The notes under the pieces are model-generated. The model saw only the letters and a program-made list of their open reading frames with translations. It had not been told where the DNA came from and made no database searches. From positions 78,617,751-78,681,750 of the forward strand of contig CM077596.1 of NCBI GenBank assembly GCA_039654915.1: a stretch of DNA of 64,000 nucleotides, read 5' to 3'. The translations under genes were made by a program, and so were the position numbers. This DNA comes from Aquilaria yunnanensis. Its lineage: Eukaryota > Streptophyta > Magnoliopsida > Malvales > Thymelaeaceae. Shown here piece by piece: positions 62,621-64,000 of the stretch; positions within the stretch are counted from its first letter, which is position 1, and each line of letters opens with the position of its first letter.

Positions 62621-63139
62621 ATAATAACTATAGAAATTGTGGATCGAATTATAAAATTATCAAACATGAAAATCATAAAATGTCACAATTACATAATTTT
62701 CTTTGTGTTGTGTATGTTGCTCATTCTGGTTTAGTGTCTTGCTTTTTTGGTTTTCTGTCTCACTTGTTTAGGGTAAAATTCACCATGGGTCACCTAGCTT
62801 ATTTTTTTGTCCTATCCGGGTACCTTACCTTTATTTTGTCCTAGCGAGATACCTTTCCTCTTATTACGCATCCTGTTCAGCTACTTTCCGTCAAATTGGT
62901 CGTTAAATTGGATGGAAAATGATGAAGTGGCATTAAATAATACTAAAATAAACTTAAAATGACAACTTCAGTCCTTAAACTATTTCAATTACTAATTCTA
63001 ACCCTTAAAGTTTCACTTAAGCCAATTCTACCCCTCTCATCCCGTTCACCGCCACCTCCCACGCTTCTCCTCCGTCATTTTCAGGGTTCCTCTCTCTGTC
63101 TTTGTCTCTTGGGGTTCTCTGCTACGGTTTGTGGAGGAG

Positions 63140-63532
63140 TGGCGAGCTGCTGCTGCTGCTGACACTGCAATGCGTGAAGAAGACTCGGAAGGGAAGCTCG
63201 GTGTCAGCCTCAAACGAAACATCTTGCAAGTCACGAGAGAAATCCTCCAGACCCACATTTCGGACATCTGTTCACAAATTCTTCTGCTTTCGGAGAAGAT
63301 TCGAATTGGGCTTTCGGTATTGCAGAAGAAAGTGTTCGGCAAATCGAGAGAGACCCAAATCGACGTGCCAAACTTGAAGTCCGTGGTGCATCATTTCTGC
63401 TTGCCAACCTCCGGCCGGCTGTTGATCAGAGAGATTTTGAAGGGTTTAAAGCTGGGAGGAAAGGACGAGGAGGCCGCTCTGATGACGGTGCATAGGTTCG
63501 GGAACCAATCCTCTGCTTCGCTGTGGTATGAT
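63140..63532 (+). pseudogene. 3-ketoacyl-CoA synthase C-terminal half, plus orientation
   Basis: KCS enzymes condense malonyl-CoA with long acyl-CoA in very-long-chain fatty acid elongation at the ER. This frame matches the C-terminal half: REEDSEGKLGVSLKRNI, VPNLKSVVHHFCLPTSGRLL and MTVHRFGNQSSASLWYD. The active-site Asn context (RFGN) is kept, but the His of the usual HFCIHAGGR motif is replaced (HFCLPTSGR). It ends just where KCS would read LWYEL, then runs into antisense sequence. It cannot encode a working enzyme. Confidence 0.85.
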
Positions 63533-63546
63533 TTTCTCTCTTGTTT

Positions 63547-64000
63547 TCAATTGGTGAGCAAGACAGCGGCGCTGCCCATTTGGAAGACACAGTTGAGAAG
63601 CAGTCTGGATCGCTCGCGACCCGGATACCAACCCGTGGACAAGATTTCGGTGCTTAGAATGACGGCGTTGGAATTTTTGTGGGTTTTGAGGAGGATCCGG
63701 GCCAAGTCAATGGCCACAATGCTGGCGCTGCACCCCATTCCGGAGAGGTTAAAGCTCTTAGTGTCGCTTCTCATGGAGAAGCGGTTGATGAGCATGGAGG
63801 AGAGAAAGGGGGAAGGGCAAAAACCGCTGCAGTTGACGATGAGAATGTCGATTTGGGTGGGAGAAAGATGGGTTTTGGCCAAGAGATGTTCGAAAACATC
63901 AAACAGAACCATCTGGGCTTCGGCAGTCGATTCGCGTTGGATGGATTTTGGAGGAATGTAATGTAGAGCTGGAGGGAAATATGTCTCTGGGCCGAGTCCG
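63547..64000 (-). pseudogene. 3-ketoacyl-CoA synthase central part, minus orientation
   Basis: Read from the window end leftwards: GLGPETYFPPALHYIPP, AQMVLFDVFEHLLAK, THLSPTQIDILIVNCSGF, NRFSMRSDTKSFNLSGMGCS (nucleophile Cys in GMGCS), STEILSTGWYPGRERSRLLL, NCVFQMGSAAVLLTN and a stop at 63547-63549. This is the FAE1-type condensing domain of KCS. In an intact gene it would continue into the C-terminal half, but that half lies next to it in the opposite orientation. The N-terminal part lies beyond the window. Confidence 0.85.

Larger units (their letters stand above)
62771..64000. mobile_element. MULE left end with captured gene fragments (runs off the window)
   Basis: Starts AGGGTAAAATTCACCATGGG and follows the 21935 element closely for about 300 bp: shared CCTATC(C/T)GGGTACCTTA, TTACGCATCCTGTT and the sub-terminal GTTCACCGCCACCTCCCAC. 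The interior then holds KCS coding fragments, as in Pack-MULEs. The right terminal repeat is not in the window, so element size and target duplication cannot be checked. Confidence 0.75.

Overview
This window looks like nuclear DNA of a flowering plant, most likely a eudicot. The protein-coding genes are plant-specific (BR-signalling kinase, AT-hook/PPC protein, kiwellin/ripening-related protein, MCTP), have many short exons with GT-AG introns, and sit in AT-rich intergenic DNA full of plant transposons: Mutator-like elements (MULEs), a hAT miniature element and a Ty3/gypsy chromovirus. I could not place the species. No rRNA, tRNA, CRISPR or prokaryotic-type operon was seen. Coordinates of spliced genes run from start codon to stop codon; exon limits were worked out by hand from splice sites and reading phase.

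Layout. 0.7-2.1 kb: MULE-like element. 2.4-9.9 kb (+): 17-exon peroxisomal acyl-CoA thioesterase with a C-terminal SKL, with a MULE in intron 13 and a stray piece of another gene in intron 9. 10.2-10.6 kb: hAT miniature element. 11.4-11.8 kb: broken copy of the thioesterase 5' exons. 12.2-14.1 kb (-): five-exon AT-hook (AHL) gene. 15.5-20.9 kb: AT-rich intergenic DNA with a degenerate ~90-bp tandem array. 21.0-21.5 kb (-): three-exon gene for a small lysine-rich protein. 21.9-24.5 kb: two non-autonomous MULEs. 24.6-40.3 kb: an old MULE split by a 14.1-kb Ty3/gypsy insertion whose interior carries a second, inverted copy of the element. 41.8-45.1 kb (+): BSK3-type receptor-like cytoplasmic kinase. 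46.2-48.6 kb (-): unknown conserved gene. 49.9-51.1 kb: MULE. 51.7-53.0 kb (+): coiled-coil protein, perhaps with extra 3' exons to 53.5 kb. 54.9-56.6 kb: a broken and an intact kiwellin gene in tandem. 57.0-60.1 kb (-): single-exon MCTP gene with four C2 domains and a membrane-anchored C terminus. 61.1-62.6 kb: degenerate repeats. 62.8 kb to the end: left end of a MULE holding two halves of a 3-ketoacyl-CoA synthase (KCS) gene in opposite orientations.

The host genes are unrelated neighbours: peroxisomal acyl-CoA hydrolysis, chromatin/AT-rich DNA binding, brassinosteroid signalling, extracellular kiwellin, and plasmodesma/ER-plasma-membrane contact. The unusual content lies in how transposons rearranged and copied sequence: a fold-back gypsy chimera, a KCS fragment with its 3' half flipped, an exon of the 51.7-kb gene duplicated 47 kb away in an intron, and a collapsed thioesterase copy. 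These are candidate sources of hairpin or antisense small RNAs; that role is inference.
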